Source of the DNA: Allosaccharopolyspora coralli
Lineage (GTDB): Bacteria; Actinomycetota; Actinomycetes; Mycobacteriales; Pseudonocardiaceae
Assembly: GCF_009664835.1 (NCBI RefSeq)
Contig: NZ_CP045929.1
Location: 2,604,001-2,668,000, forward strand
Reading direction: 5' to 3'
DNA length: 64,000 nucleotides
Part shown: positions 28,058 through 37,067 of the stretch, piece after piece
Position numbering within the stretch: the stretch's first letter is position 1
Layout: each line of letters opens with the position of its first letter
Translations under genes and position numbers: made by a program
Notes under the pieces: model-generated
What the model was told of the DNA's origin: nothing
Seen by the model: the letters and a program-made list of their open reading frames with translations, nothing else
The model's database searches: none

Positions 28058-29566
28058 TCATGCCAGGTACGAAAGCGTCGTCATCATCCCGGATTCGCCG
28101 TGGTAGATGTTGTGGCAGTGCACGAGCCACTGTCCCGGGTTGTCGGCTTCGAAGTCTGCTTCGACCGTTTGCATAGGCAGCACGATCGTCGTGTCCTTGC
28201 GTGCACCGGTGCGCTGACCGGAAACGAGCTGGAACGTGTGGCCGTGCAGGTGCATAGGGTGGAACATCATCGTCTTGTTCACGAAACGGAGCCGGACTCG
28301 CTCGCCCTGTGCGATCGGCAGGGGTGTGTGCTCATCGAAGGTCTGTCCGTTGATGGTCCACCGATACGGGACCGACATGTCCATGCCAAGCTCGAGTGTG
28401 TGCGTGCGGTCGGGGCGCTTCGGCGCGAAACGAACGGGCTCGGCGGCTGACAGGGCATTGGCCATCGCGATTTGACCGTCGAGCTCCCTGGGCCGCACCT
28501 CCGGCCCGGGCACGGCTCCCCCACCAGTTCGAACCAGCCCCATCGCCTGCCCCTGCTTGCCCTCCGCGGACGCCACGAGGGGAAACACGCCGTCAGAGAG
28601 GGTGACGACGACGTCGAACCGCTCCCCCATGCCTATCAGCAGCGAGTCGGTCTCCATCGGCTGTACCGGAAAACCGTCGGTGTCGGTGATTGTCATCCGG
28701 TGGCCGCCCAGTGCGACGCGGAAGGGGGTGTCCGCCGCCGCGTTGATGATGCGCAGCCGGAGGCGCTGTCCGGGCTTGGCCGCGATGGTCGTCGGCGCAG
28801 TCGGGATCCGTCCGTTGAGGAGGTAGTGCGGGTACTGCACGTCGCCGGTGTCACTGCCCAACGGTGACTCTGATCCGGTGGTATCCATGCCCGGCATCAC
28901 ACCGTGCCCCATGCCGCCGTGGTCCATACCGCCCATCGACATGCCCTGCCGCTGTAGTTCGGCCAGTTTGGCATCAGGGTTGGTTGTCACCCCGTCCAAC
29001 CAGTCGTCGAGGACGATCACCGCTTCGGCGTCATATCGGCCAGCCTCGTTCGGATCTTCAATGATCAGCGGTGCGTACAGCCCCCGGTCCAGCTGCGCAC
29101 CGACGTGCGGGTGGAAGAAGTACGTTCCCGGCTCGGCCATCGCGAACTCGTAGTCAAACGTCGAGTTCGGCCGAACCGGATCTTGCGTAAGGTCAGGGAC
29201 ACCATCCATGTCGTTGCGCAACGCGATACCGTGCCAGTGGATGGAGGTGTCCTGTCCGAGCTCGTTGCTCAGCTTCGCGCGGAGGACGTCCCCACGTCGA
29301 ACCCGGATCTCCTTGCCAGGGAGCTGGTCGTCGAACGTCCAGGTCAGCACGTGCACGCCCCCGAGATCTACAGTGCTCCACTTGGCCCGAAGGTCGACGT
29401 TGACCACGTTCGCGTTAGCGGCCCTCCGGACACGCTCTCGAGCACCGATCTGCGGCGCGTAGGAAGCCACCGGCGATGGCGCCGCCGGGCCAGCGCACGC
29501 TTGAGCAACGCCCAGAGCGGCCAGTCCGGCCCCGAGACCGAGAAAACGCCGCCTGTTCAGAGACAT
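28058..29566 (-). CDS. Tat-exported multicopper oxidase (copy 1)
   Basis: About 502 residues from ATG 29566, which directly precedes a Tat signal (SLNRRRFLGLGAGLAALGVA). An ATG at 29632 would add an untypical N-terminus. Copper ligands of three cupredoxin domains are visible: HWHGIALRND, FFHPHVGAQ, HPMHLHGHTF and HCHNIYHGESGMM. A Met/His-rich insert (GMDHGGMGHGVMPGMDTTG) near residue 245 suggests cuprous oxidase activity, as in CueO. It likely oxidises Cu(I) outside the membrane. A perfect operator lies at 29670–29686. A second copy is at 41184–42824. Confidence 0.9.
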   Translation of the reverse strand: MSLNRRRFLGLGAGLAALGVAQACAGPAAPSPVASYAPQIGARERVRRAANANVVNVDLRAKWSTVDLGGVHVLTWTFDDQLPGKEIRVRRGDVLRAKLSNELGQDTSIHWHGIALRNDMDGVPDLTQDPVRPNSTFDYEFAMAEPGTYFFHPHVGAQLDRGLYAPLIIEDPNEAGRYDAEAVIVLDDWLDGVTTNPDAKLAELQRQGMSMGGMDHGGMGHGVMPGMDTTGSESPLGSDTGDVQYPHYLLNGRIPTAPTTIAAKPGQRLRLRIINAAADTPFRVALGGHRMTITDTDGFPVQPMETDSLLIGMGERFDVVVTLSDGVFPLVASAEGKQGQAMGLVRTGGGAVPGPEVRPRELDGQIAMANALSAAEPVRFAPKRPDRTHTLELGMDMSVPYRWTINGQTFDEHTPLPIAQGERVRLRFVNKTMMFHPMHLHGHTFQLVSGQRTGARKDTTIVLPMQTVEADFEADNPGQWLVHCHNIYHGESGMMTTLSYLA

Positions 29567-29669
29567 GCGATTCCCTGCTGTGCCTGCGCCCTCGCGGAAC
29601 GGCTGACGCACACCAATACGCTCGGCTTCCATCGAACACCGACCTCTCGCAGAAGACAACCAGAGTCTC

Positions 29670-29686
29670 TACTATTCGACATAGTA
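29670..29686. promoter_or_regulatory. BlaI-type operator, perfect dyad
   Basis: TACTATTCGACATAGTA, upstream of multicopper oxidase copy 1 on the minus strand. Confidence 0.7.
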
Positions 29687-29990
29687 TACATGCGAGGCGG
29701 AGTACCGAGGTCCGGGTCACCATCGTCACATCCCGCACACAGACGCCGATGTGGTTCCGGGCGATCAGCTCGGAGAAGATCCACTTGGCGCTTCGAAGCG
29801 ATGGCGCCACAGGCGGACGAGAACAGCGCTCGCAAGACGAGTCAAATTCTGCGAGACCGAGTTGAAACGGCGCCCAGACCGCCAGCGAGCCGGAAATCCC
29901 GTGCAACCACCCGACAATCTAGTTGTAGATAGGACAACCGATCATGAGGAGCTCGGCGCGTTGAATCGGAACACGCCCACCTTGCGGCAC

Positions 29991-30120
29991 CAAATCCCGA
30001 GCCAACCCACGGCGATCCACGCAACCGTGCTCTTCGCCGCGGGGATGAGCCTGCTCGACATCGCGGACGGGGTCTTCATGAGCTACGCCTATGTCATGCG
30101 GAACAGGCTTCGACGTTCGC
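29991..30120 (+). pseudogene. NiCoT (HoxN-type) nickel/cobalt transporter remnant
   Basis: The frame reads ATVLFAAGMSLLDIADGVFM followed by SYAYVMRN, which matches the highly conserved 'FAAGMSLLDTADGVFM..AY' segment of NiCoT permeases. No flanking transporter sequence is intact, so only about 40 codons survive. The rest of the 29687–30249 gap shows no gene. Confidence 0.55.
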
Positions 30121-30249
30121 TGGTGCCGAAGACGGACCACGTAGTCCTTCGCGCTCCACGCCTGTCGGTGCCAGCCAGTCGGTTCAACTTGCAACAAGAG
30201 CGGGGAACAATCCGTACTGCGAGGAGAAAAGGACAGAGACCGGTCAGCG

Positions 30250-30990
30250 CTACGGGGAGGAGCTTTCGGCTTCGAGCGGCTCCCAACCACGCGCTGATGC
30301 GGCTCCGGGCAACACGCGCCGCCTCCCGAACCAAGCAAGGGCAGAAAGAACAACCACAGCAACGGCGAATCCCAGCCAGGTCACCAACCCCGAGGCTGTG
30401 TCGACGACCAGGGCACTGCCGATAGTGACGTACGCGATGTTAGCCGGAAGCGTGCCCACAGCAGTCCCAGCGAGAAACGGCACCGTCCGAACGCGGGTGA
30501 CTCCCGCGCCGTAATTGACCACTGCGTACGGCAGGAGGGGAAGCAGTCGGCACACGACCGTCGCGGTGAACCCACGTCGGACGGACAGGGCGTCCAGAGT
30601 CTCTAGTCGCCCCTCGCGAAGCCACGGCCCGACAGCGTCCCGGCCCAGCAGACGGGCCAGCCAGAACGCCACACCTGCGCCGAACACCGTCCCGAGCACC
30701 ACGACGGGTAGCGCCACCGGCAGGCTGAATACGGCTCCGGCGGCTGCAGATAGGGCTGGCCTGGGCACGAAGAGCAGGGCGGCTACCCCGAAGACCAGCA
30801 CGAAGAGCAACGGCGTCCATACATCACCGTCACTACGCCATTGGTCAGCGTTGAGCAGAGGGGCAACAGGGCGCGCCCACAGCCCGACGACAAGCGCTGC
30901 CAGAAGCAGAGTTGCGAAGACGGCGAGCCGTGCCATCGGCCGCCGCAACCACGTCAGTGGACGGCCGAGCCAAGACCCGCTCGGAGACAT
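30250..30990 (-). CDS. TVP38/TMEM64 (SNARE-associated, VTT domain) membrane protein
   Basis: A 246-residue protein with five to six hydrophobic segments. The VTT-domain pattern is seen as FVPRPALSAAAGAVFSLPVA, then FGAGVAFWLARLLGRDAV and VCRLLPLLPYAVVNYGAGVT. The family includes DedA-like lipid or ion transport proteins, but the substrate is unknown. ATG 30990 has GGAGGGG 8 nt upstream and is preferred over 31017. An operator with one mismatch lies upstream at 31040–31056. Confidence 0.82.
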   Translation of the reverse strand: MSPSGSWLGRPLTWLRRPMARLAVFATLLLAALVVGLWARPVAPLLNADQWRSDGDVWTPLLFVLVFGVAALLFVPRPALSAAAGAVFSLPVALPVVVLGTVFGAGVAFWLARLLGRDAVGPWLREGRLETLDALSVRRGFTATVVCRLLPLLPYAVVNYGAGVTRVRTVPFLAGTAVGTLPANIAYVTIGSALVVDTASGLVTWLGFAVAVVVLSALAWFGRRRVLPGAASARGWEPLEAESSSP

Positions 30991-31039
30991 CGACCTTCCC
31001 CTCCGTGCCCACATCACTGGCGGCAGCGACGTGCTTCCC

Positions 31040-31056
31040 TACTAGATTCCGTAATA
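31040..31056. promoter_or_regulatory. BlaI-type operator (one mismatch)
   Basis: TACTAGATTCCGTAATA, 50 bp upstream of the TVP38-like gene on the minus strand. Confidence 0.5.
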
Positions 31057-31282
31057 GAACTCTAGCTCGCGGTCGACCTTGCTGCGGTGCGTGACCTGTT
31101 TCGACGCCAGATCGCCCACCCGAGCGCGGCACCGCTGTGCCGACCATCACCCACTCCGGTACGGCACCGAGTCGTGTCGCCAAGGTCATCGTCGATCTCA
31201 GCGGCACCTCCGAGACCAAGACCCGGCTTCTGCGATGGACGGTCGAGCTCCGTGACCGGGCGGAACTTAAGGAAATCCCATG

Positions 31283-32602
31283 CTACGACATCGCGAATGT
31301 CCCAGCGCTGGCAACGAAAAGGAGCCCACATGCCACCATGGTCAGCAAGCGCCCGAGCCGCGTCCTGGACTCGGTGCGAAGCGGGAACAGCAGCTGGCGG
31401 CAGAACGTGTAGGCCGAGAGCGCGCCGACGAAGACCGCACCGCGAACCGGGGGCTGCACGCCAAGCACCAGTGCGAGTGCTGCCACACCGATCACGAGGG
31501 CCACTGCGGCCTCGACGAGTTGGACTGGGAACCGGCGAATTGCCACTCGTCGGTCAGACGACCACACACCCCACCGCGAACTCGTCGGCCGTCCCGCACA
31601 GCACCCCGTGAAGAAACATCCCGGCCTACCGATCGCCATGCCGAGGTAGATTCCCGGCGCGGTAGCGTCCAGCAGCGCCCCAAGGGGAAGCCGGAAGGCC
31701 GCGGCCCCGATCGCCAGTGCACCGACGGCACCGAGCAGGAAGCCCTGGATACACGCCCCGACCGTCAGGAAGTGTCGAGGGTGTTTGCGGTGAAGAGCTA
31801 GGCACCAGATCCGGGCGCCGACGTTCCCCACGAGACACGCAACAACCGAGATCACTACCGCGGCCACGACGTTGAGGTCCTCACGACCGAGCAATATCGC
31901 TTGGACAGCGATGGCAGCGACCGCCCCCACGCCCACCAGAGCCGGCCACGTCGCTAGCCGAACAGCCGGTCCGTACACCAGCGTCGCCAAACGTGTCCGA
32001 TGCGTCGAGACGGTGGGACGGAACTTCGTCTTCCGGGAAGTACCGGCACGGACGGACTCCTGCCGGACGGGAATCGCCGTCACACGCCACTCGCCTGCTT
32101 TGATGCCCTGGACACGGGCGGTGACGGCGACCGGACCGCGGTCTGCGGTGATGCCCTCTACTCGCTCGAATCGTTCGAAACGGTCGTCGGCCCCTGGTCG
32201 TCCAGTCAGCCCGATACGGGAACCGGCAAACTTGATCGTCATCGTGGTCAGCTCGTCGAACGGCACAGGATCAATCCAGTACGTCGCGGCCAGCGCCTGC
32301 GGCTCGCCAGCAGCGACCTCGGCCGCACATCCACTGCCCCTAGGCTGGGCAGCCTGGACTCGAGCCCGACGCGGGCGCGACTCAGCGTCGGCCGACTGGC
32401 GCGGGCGCTGTGATGTGGTCGTGCCCTCTCGCGCCGCCACCGGTGCCGAAACTCGGCCGTGAGGCACCTGCCCAGCCAATGCATCCGGTACGGCACCCTC
32501 GTGCGAGCCCTGCTCGTGGTCTTCCCGAAGCGTTCCCACCTGCCTGGGCACCTTCGACCGAGAGGTCCGGGCCGTGGACTTCTTCCGCGACTTCTTGCTC
32601 AC
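31283..32602 (-). CDS. divergent prolipoprotein diacylglyceryl transferase-like protein with long N-terminal extension
   Basis: A 439-residue protein. The C-terminal 230 residues are polytopic and carry the Lgt-like block MAIGRPGCFFTGCCAGRPTS, then RRFPVQLVEAAVAL. The HGG motif of canonical Lgt is not seen (GACIQGFLLG in that region), so transferase activity is uncertain. The first 200 residues are soluble, Lys/Arg-rich at the start (SKKSRKKSTARTSRSK) and unlike Lgt. GTG 32602 follows GGAGGG by 7 nt, supporting the long form. A perfect operator lies 19 bp upstream. It might modify lipoproteins of the island such as DUF305. Confidence 0.65.
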   Translation of the reverse strand: MSKKSRKKSTARTSRSKVPRQVGTLREDHEQGSHEGAVPDALAGQVPHGRVSAPVAAREGTTTSQRPRQSADAESRPRRARVQAAQPRGSGCAAEVAAGEPQALAATYWIDPVPFDELTTMTIKFAGSRIGLTGRPGADDRFERFERVEGITADRGPVAVTARVQGIKAGEWRVTAIPVRQESVRAGTSRKTKFRPTVSTHRTRLATLVYGPAVRLATWPALVGVGAVAAIAVQAILLGREDLNVVAAVVISVVACLVGNVGARIWCLALHRKHPRHFLTVGACIQGFLLGAVGALAIGAAAFRLPLGALLDATAPGIYLGMAIGRPGCFFTGCCAGRPTSSRWGVWSSDRRVAIRRFPVQLVEAAVALVIGVAALALVLGVQPPVRGAVFVGALSAYTFCRQLLFPLRTESRTRLGRLLTMVACGLLFVASAGTFAMS

Positions 32603-32620
32603 ACCATCTCCCTCCGTGTC

Positions 32621-32637
32621 TACTATCTAGCATAGTA
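32621..32637. promoter_or_regulatory. BlaI-type operator, perfect dyad
   Basis: TACTATCTAGCATAGTA, immediately upstream of the Lgt-like gene. Confidence 0.72.
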
Positions 32638-32972
32638 GCCACGGAGGGATGGTGGGCACAGATTCACGCGTTGTCGCCTGCAGCTCCATTATCGGCGGGT
32701 GCGTCTTTCGCGGGCGCAGGCCATAAGACAGCTCGGGTTCAAGGTGGATCAGCGGTCCGAACGATCGGGTCGTCGAACAGGCCCTCGGTGATCGCTCGGC
32801 CGTGTGGACGATGTCCGGCTCGATGGCCGGCTCGCTGTTGGTGAAGAGCCAGTGGTTGCGCCAGACCGGGAACGTTCGTCGGCGCGGTCCTGTACCCGGC
32901 GCACGATCAGCCGTGCAGTGACAGGGTTTTGGTAAACGCGCGGAACTCAATCTCGGCTGCCTCGGCAGGCAG
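32638..32972. other. intergenic region, nothing recognised
   Basis: About 335 bp between the Lgt-like gene's promoter and the end of the M56 gene of pair 2. Short frames exist on both strands, but none has a recognisable family or a good start. Confidence 0.4.
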
Positions 32973-33923
32973 CTACTGGAAGAAAACGGGGCAAATGGTC
33001 ACGCCCATGGCCACCAGCCCAAGCCCTGGACCGAGAATCATCCCGGTGGCAGTGGCCCCGAGCGCCGCGCGGCGGATCGTGCTCTGGGAACGAGACGGCG
33101 GTTCGGCCAGCCGGAGCGCCCGGGCCAGTGCCGAGGCGCCAGCTGCGCCGAGTGCGCCCCGTGGTGCAGGGTTGCTGGTCATCGAAGCCAGAGCCGCCAC
33201 CAGGGGGAGCGTGCCGTGACGTTTGACCGCAGCATCGTCCGCGCACAGCTCGAGCAAACGCGCGACCTCGACTTCGGCCACCTGGAACAGCAATGCACCG
33301 GGCAATGCGCGTCGCATCGCGCGCAGCGCGGTGAGCAGCAGGTGGTGACGACCGCGCAGATGGGCATGTTCATGGGCGAGAACCGCGGCAAGCTCGTCAC
33401 GGTCAAGCGCGTCCAGCGCACCCCGGGTCACGACAACGGTGCGTGTTGGACTGGCGACGCAGTAGGCGGCCACGTCGGCCGTCTCGATCACGATCGTTCC
33501 GGCACCCAGCTCAGGCGCCTCCCGCCCAGCCAGCCGTATTGCGCGGGAATGCCGTTTCCCGTGGACGTGCGCGTGAACCCAGTGACGCGCCGCTCGCCAC
33601 ATCAGCCAGCCCAGCCACACCGAAACCAACACGGCAGGGACCGCGAGCAACGCAGCTACCCACGGCGCGGTGATGCCCAGTGGCCGAAGGGCAGCCAGAC
33701 AACTCCGCAGGACATCCGCGACGCGACCCGGCCATGAGGCCAGGGAGAACAACGCGGCCACGGCGGCACCGATCCACGCCCCCACAGCGGTGGCAGCCGT
33801 CAGCGTCCACACCGCAGCCCCGAAACGGGGCGCCGTACCGGCGGCAGTCAGCCGGGGCAGGAAACGGGGTGCCACCACTGCCACGAGAAAACCGTAGAAT
33901 GCCAGGCACGTCGCCAAGATCAT
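32973..33923 (-). CDS. M56-family membrane metalloprotease (pair 2)
   Basis: A 316-residue polytopic protein closely similar to the one at 38912–39862 (ATCLAFYGFLVAVVAPRFLP, AGTAPRFG, CVASPTRTVVVTRGAL). The zinc motif is HEHAH in LAHEHAHLRGRHHLL, and the downstream ELCADDAAVKRHG supplies the usual acidic helix. ATG 33923 overlaps the repressor stop by 4 bp. No extracellular sensor domain is present. The strong similarity to pair 3 indicates a recent duplication. Confidence 0.85.
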   Translation of the reverse strand: MILATCLAFYGFLVAVVAPRFLPRLTAAGTAPRFGAAVWTLTAATAVGAWIGAAVAALFSLASWPGRVADVLRSCLAALRPLGITAPWVAALLAVPAVLVSVWLGWLMWRAARHWVHAHVHGKRHSRAIRLAGREAPELGAGTIVIETADVAAYCVASPTRTVVVTRGALDALDRDELAAVLAHEHAHLRGRHHLLLTALRAMRRALPGALLFQVAEVEVARLLELCADDAAVKRHGTLPLVAALASMTSNPAPRGALGAAGASALARALRLAEPPSRSQSTIRRAALGATATGMILGPGLGLVAMGVTICPVFFQ

Positions 33924-34291
33924 CGACTTGACCCCTTCGTCGACAGACTGCGCAGCACCTCCTGCAGCGACCGAACCTCCTCCGGAGTGCCGTCGGCGAG
34001 GAAGTGCATCAACACTGCCTTCATATTCTGGCCTTCGCTGAGCGCTTCGCGCATCAGACGTGCGGCATGCTCCTCCCGGGAGACGGTCGGCTCGTATCTC
34101 CAAGCCCGACCGTCCCGCTCTCGATCGAGCCAGCCCTTGCGGTGGAGGATATCCATCACAGTCATCACCGTCGTGTACGCAGGGTTTCGCTCCTCCCGGA
34201 GCTCCTCGACAACTTCACGCACGGTCGACGAGGTCCCGCGTGACCACAAATGCTCCATGATCGCTGTTTCCAGCTCCCCGAACCCGCGCAC
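33920..34291 (-). CDS. BlaI/MecI/CopY-family repressor (pair 2)
   Basis: About 123 residues from a GTG at 34291 (34294 is also possible), a few bases downstream of GGAGG. The winged-helix block is RNPAYTTVMTVMDILHRKGW followed by LDRERDGRAW. It is nearly a copy of the pair 3 repressor (RGFGELE.AIM...WSRG, LMREALSEGQ). A dyad with a longer spacer lies upstream at 34349–34371, so autoregulation is likely. Confidence 0.88.
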   Translation of the reverse strand: MRGFGELETAIMEHLWSRGTSSTVREVVEELREERNPAYTTVMTVMDILHRKGWLDRERDGRAWRYEPTVSREEHAARLMREALSEGQNMKAVLMHFLADGTPEEVRSLQEVLRSLSTKGSSR

Positions 34292-34348
34292 CACACACCT
34301 CCTGCTCGACGTAGGCACACCAGCCGACGATGCGACTCAGCCACAACT

Positions 34349-34371
34349 TACTACTATACCGCTTCGTAGTA
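34349..34371. promoter_or_regulatory. BlaI-type dyad with long spacer
   Basis: TACTAC and GTAGTA separated by 11 nt, or TACTA-N10-TAGTA nested within. It lies about 60 bp upstream of the pair 2 repressor on the minus strand. The spacing differs from the N7 sites. Confidence 0.45.
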
Positions 34372-34373
34372 GA

Positions 34374-34744
34374 TCAGTGAGCTGCCCAGTACCAGGCAAG
34401 GGAATGGCTTCCGAGAACAAGGGCAGTAGCTATCGTCTGGCGCCGGTGACCGAGCACTTGTGCTCTTGCAGGCACGCAGTCACGTCTGGTGCACAGATGC
34501 TGACGCGGTCAGCGTGCGGGCGAGGATAAGGATGATCCACTGCGGGAGCAGGCATACCGGCTCGACGCTACACTGGAACCTGCGCCAGCGGCCCGATCTC
34601 AGCCGACGCGCTCCGTCGTAAGCTCAGCATCGGCTCACCCGAGGCAGCCAAGAGCGGCGGAGTGAGCACCGGACCCACGGTGGGCGCCGAACCCCGGTCA
34701 GCCCATCACGGCGGTGCCCCACCCACCAACAACCCTCAACTACT
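34374..34744. other. divergent intergenic region, no gene seen
   Basis: About 370 bp between the divergent pair 2 operon and the DUF3105 operon. No supported frame. Each side carries its own operator. Confidence 0.45.
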
Positions 34745-34761
34745 GACTATGGTACTTAGTA
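34745..34761. promoter_or_regulatory. BlaI-type operator with extended tail
   Basis: GACTATGGTACTTAGTA fits the N7 dyad with one mismatch and is followed by GTTTAGT, a tail also found at 38731–38760 and 53630–53655. It lies 28 bp upstream of the DUF3105 gene. Confidence 0.6.
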
Positions 34762-34789
34762 GTTTAGTTTCCCATTTCGGAGGTGTGTT

Positions 34790-35533
34790 GTGGGCAGAGG
34801 TACCAGCAAGCGGCGCCCGTCGGTGGCCGCAGCCCGGGAACCTTGGTCAGGGATGACGATTGCCGGCGTGCTGGTGGTCCTGGTGTTCGCCGGGGCCATC
34901 TTCGGATATGCGTACGTGCAGTACGCAGGCACGCAGGAGAAGCAGGCTGCGCTGGCTCCCTTCGCGCCTTCGGAGCAGAATCCGGACCCCTCGAAGGCGA
35001 TCCCAGGCGTCACGGTTGAGCAGTACAAGGGATCCCAGCACCTGCAGTTGCCGCAGCGGGTTGCGTACGACAAGAACCCACCGTTCGGTGGGGCGCACGA
35101 CCAGTACTGGGCGGGGTGTGACGGCGTCGTGTACGGCCAGCCCTTCCGAGTCGAAAACGCGGTCCATTCCTTGGAACACGGGGCGGTGTGGATCGCGTAT
35201 CGACCCGGTGCCGTCGACGCCGCCGGGATGCAGGCTCTGCGCGAGCGCGTCGAAGGCGAGTCGTACATGTTGATGTCTCCGGTGCCCACGTTGGACACGC
35301 CGATCGCTCTGCAGTCCTGGGGGCATCAGCTCAAGCTCGACCGCGCCACTGATCCACGCATTGACGAGTTCATCCAGGCGTTGCGTACCAACCGGTTCAC
35401 TCATCCGGAGGTCGGTGGGACGTGCCAGACGCTGGGGCCGGGCGCCTTCGATCCCGACAACCCACCGCCCTTCCAGCCGGGACCACCTGGACCAGGCGCA
35501 ACCCCGGTACGCGGCGGTGGCAGCGGTGGCTGA
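34790..35533 (+). CDS. DUF3105-domain membrane-anchored protein
   Basis: A 247-residue protein with one N-terminal anchor (GMTIAGVLVVLVFAGAIFGYA) and an extracytoplasmic DUF3105 domain. The domain shows YDKNPPFGGAHDQYWAGCDG and AVHSLEHGAVWIAYRPGAVD; the conserved His residues could bind metal. A Pro/Gly-rich tail ends the protein. The function of DUF3105 is unknown. GTG 34790 follows GGAGG by 6 nt. The gene overlaps the downstream DUF305 gene, so the two are probably one operon with the TlpA-like gene. Confidence 0.82.
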   Translation: MGRGTSKRRPSVAAAREPWSGMTIAGVLVVLVFAGAIFGYAYVQYAGTQEKQAALAPFAPSEQNPDPSKAIPGVTVEQYKGSQHLQLPQRVAYDKNPPFGGAHDQYWAGCDGVVYGQPFRVENAVHSLEHGAVWIAYRPGAVDAAGMQALRERVEGESYMLMSPVPTLDTPIALQSWGHQLKLDRATDPRIDEFIQALRTNRFTHPEVGGTCQTLGPGAFDPDNPPPFQPGPPGPGATPVRGGGSGG

Positions 35534-36251
35534 AACAGTGAGCCAGAAGGCAGACGAGAACCATGAGCCGGTGGCCGAAGGCGACCTCGGAACGCGACAG
35601 CGCTGGCTCACGATCACGCTGGCTATCTGCGTGCTGCTGGCGAGTGCACTACTCGGAGCCGCGGGAGCCTTGCTCCTGGTCGGGGCGGAACGTTCCGGAG
35701 AGACAAGCCCGAACTCCGCCGATGTTGGTTTCGCCCAGGACATGGCGCGACACCACGAGCAGGGTGTGGCGATGGCGAGCCTGGCCCGGGAGCGCAGTCG
35801 GGATGTCGACATCCGGCAGCTCGGTTTCGACATCGAACGCGGTCAGACCGAGCAGATGGGCCGTATGCGAGGTTGGCTGGGATTGTGGTCTCAGCCGACG
35901 GCTCCCGGCGGGGGGCACATGTCGTGGATGACCAGTGCAGGCGGTCACCCCAGGCACTCCGAGAGCCATGCGGACACCGATCGGCCGATCATGCCCGGCA
36001 TGGCGACCCCCAGTGAGTTGGAGCGGCTTCGCTCGATGGCGGGGCCGGAGTTCGACACGTTCTTTCTCCAACTGATGATTCGCCATCACCAGGGTGGCGC
36101 CCCGATGATGCGTGAGGCAGTCGCACGGGCTGCTGTCGGCGAGACGCGCAATCTGGCCGCGCGCATGCTGGAGGCGCAAACCGCGGAGGTGGACGTGATG
36201 ACGCGCATGCTCACCGAGCGCGGCGGTGCACCCCTTCCCCCACCCACCTGA
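35526..36251 (+). CDS. DUF305-family membrane-anchored protein (copy 2)
   Basis: About 241 residues from GTG 35526, overlapping the DUF3105 stop; GTG 35538 is an alternative. One membrane anchor (LTITLAICVLLASALLGAAG) precedes two DUF305 repeats with HH motifs (FAQDMARHHEQGVAMA and LMIRHHQGGAPMM) and a His/Met linker. Unlike copy 1 it is a transmembrane rather than lipobox-anchored protein. Likely periplasm-side copper handling, inferred from family context. Confidence 0.85.
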   Translation: MAETVSQKADENHEPVAEGDLGTRQRWLTITLAICVLLASALLGAAGALLLVGAERSGETSPNSADVGFAQDMARHHEQGVAMASLARERSRDVDIRQLGFDIERGQTEQMGRMRGWLGLWSQPTAPGGGHMSWMTSAGGHPRHSESHADTDRPIMPGMATPSELERLRSMAGPEFDTFFLQLMIRHHQGGAPMMREAVARAAVGETRNLAARMLEAQTAEVDVMTRMLTERGGAPLPPPT

Positions 36252-36269
36252 TCCGAAAGACGGGGTTCG

Positions 36270-36941
36270 ATGGTGCGTGAGTGGAGCCGCGAGATCCGCG
36301 TCACGGTCGTGGTGCTCGTGCTCGCAATTGCCGGTGTAGTCGCGTTGTGGCCTCGGAGCAGTGATGACGGATTCGGTAGGGACGGTGAGAGCGGACAACG
36401 ACCGGTGGCCAGTGCTCGCGCATCGACCCTCGAACCGGACGCCGTCTTGGCGCCCTTGCGGAAGCACGCGGCTGTGCAGCCATGCCCTCCGTCTCCTCGG
36501 GATGCCCACAGGGCAGGTCCGCTGGCCGGAGTCGTCGTCCCTTGCCTCGCGGACTCGAAGCCCGTGGAACTGAGCACTGCGCTGGCGGGCAAACCCGCGC
36601 TGCTGAACCTCTGGGCATCATGGTGCCCGCCGTGTCGAGAGGAGATGCCAGCGCTGGACGAGTACGCGGCCCGGAACGACGCGATTCCGGTCGTGGGCAT
36701 CAACGTTCAAGATCGTGCGACGGCTGCGTTGGAGCTGCTGGCCCGAACCAAGGTGCACTACCCGTCGGTGATCGACGTGCGAGGCGAACTGCAGCGCGCT
36801 CTCCGCGCGCCTCCGGTGCTTCCCGTGACGTACCTGCTGCGTCCGGACGGATCGGTGCAGCGCATCACCGAGCCGGCCACGTTTCACTCCGCCGATGAGA
36901 TCGCCGACGCAGTACGCAGGTACCTGCCCACCCGCGACTGA
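36270..36941 (+). CDS. TlpA/ResA-like thioredoxin-family protein
   Basis: A 223-residue protein with an N-terminal anchor (VTVVVLVLAIAGVVALWP) and a thioredoxin fold. The active site is WASWCPPCREEMPAL near residues 116–121, and the cis-Pro region is VLPVTYLLRPDG. Such proteins reduce disulfides outside the membrane, for example in apocytochrome c or copper-site assembly. An extra Cys pair (PCPPS, PCLADS) precedes the domain. It lies 18 bp after the DUF305 gene and is the last gene of that operon. Confidence 0.85.
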   Translation: MVREWSREIRVTVVVLVLAIAGVVALWPRSSDDGFGRDGESGQRPVASARASTLEPDAVLAPLRKHAAVQPCPPSPRDAHRAGPLAGVVVPCLADSKPVELSTALAGKPALLNLWASWCPPCREEMPALDEYAARNDAIPVVGINVQDRATAALELLARTKVHYPSVIDVRGELQRALRAPPVLPVTYLLRPDGSVQRITEPATFHSADEIADAVRRYLPTRD

Positions 36942-37067
36942 CGGGAAGCGGGCTAGTGACATCCATCGGTGCAAGCGCTCGGCGCTCAGTTGACCAAGCC
37001 CGAAGGGTGCGTGGCAGGCGGCCCGGAGCTACTCAAGAACAAAAGAGAACTACGGTCAGGGGCGGGA

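Noticed and set aside
32627-32950. 107-codon minus-strand frame between Lgt-like and M56 genes
   Set aside because: No family resemblance and no good start; it runs across the operator at 32621–32637.
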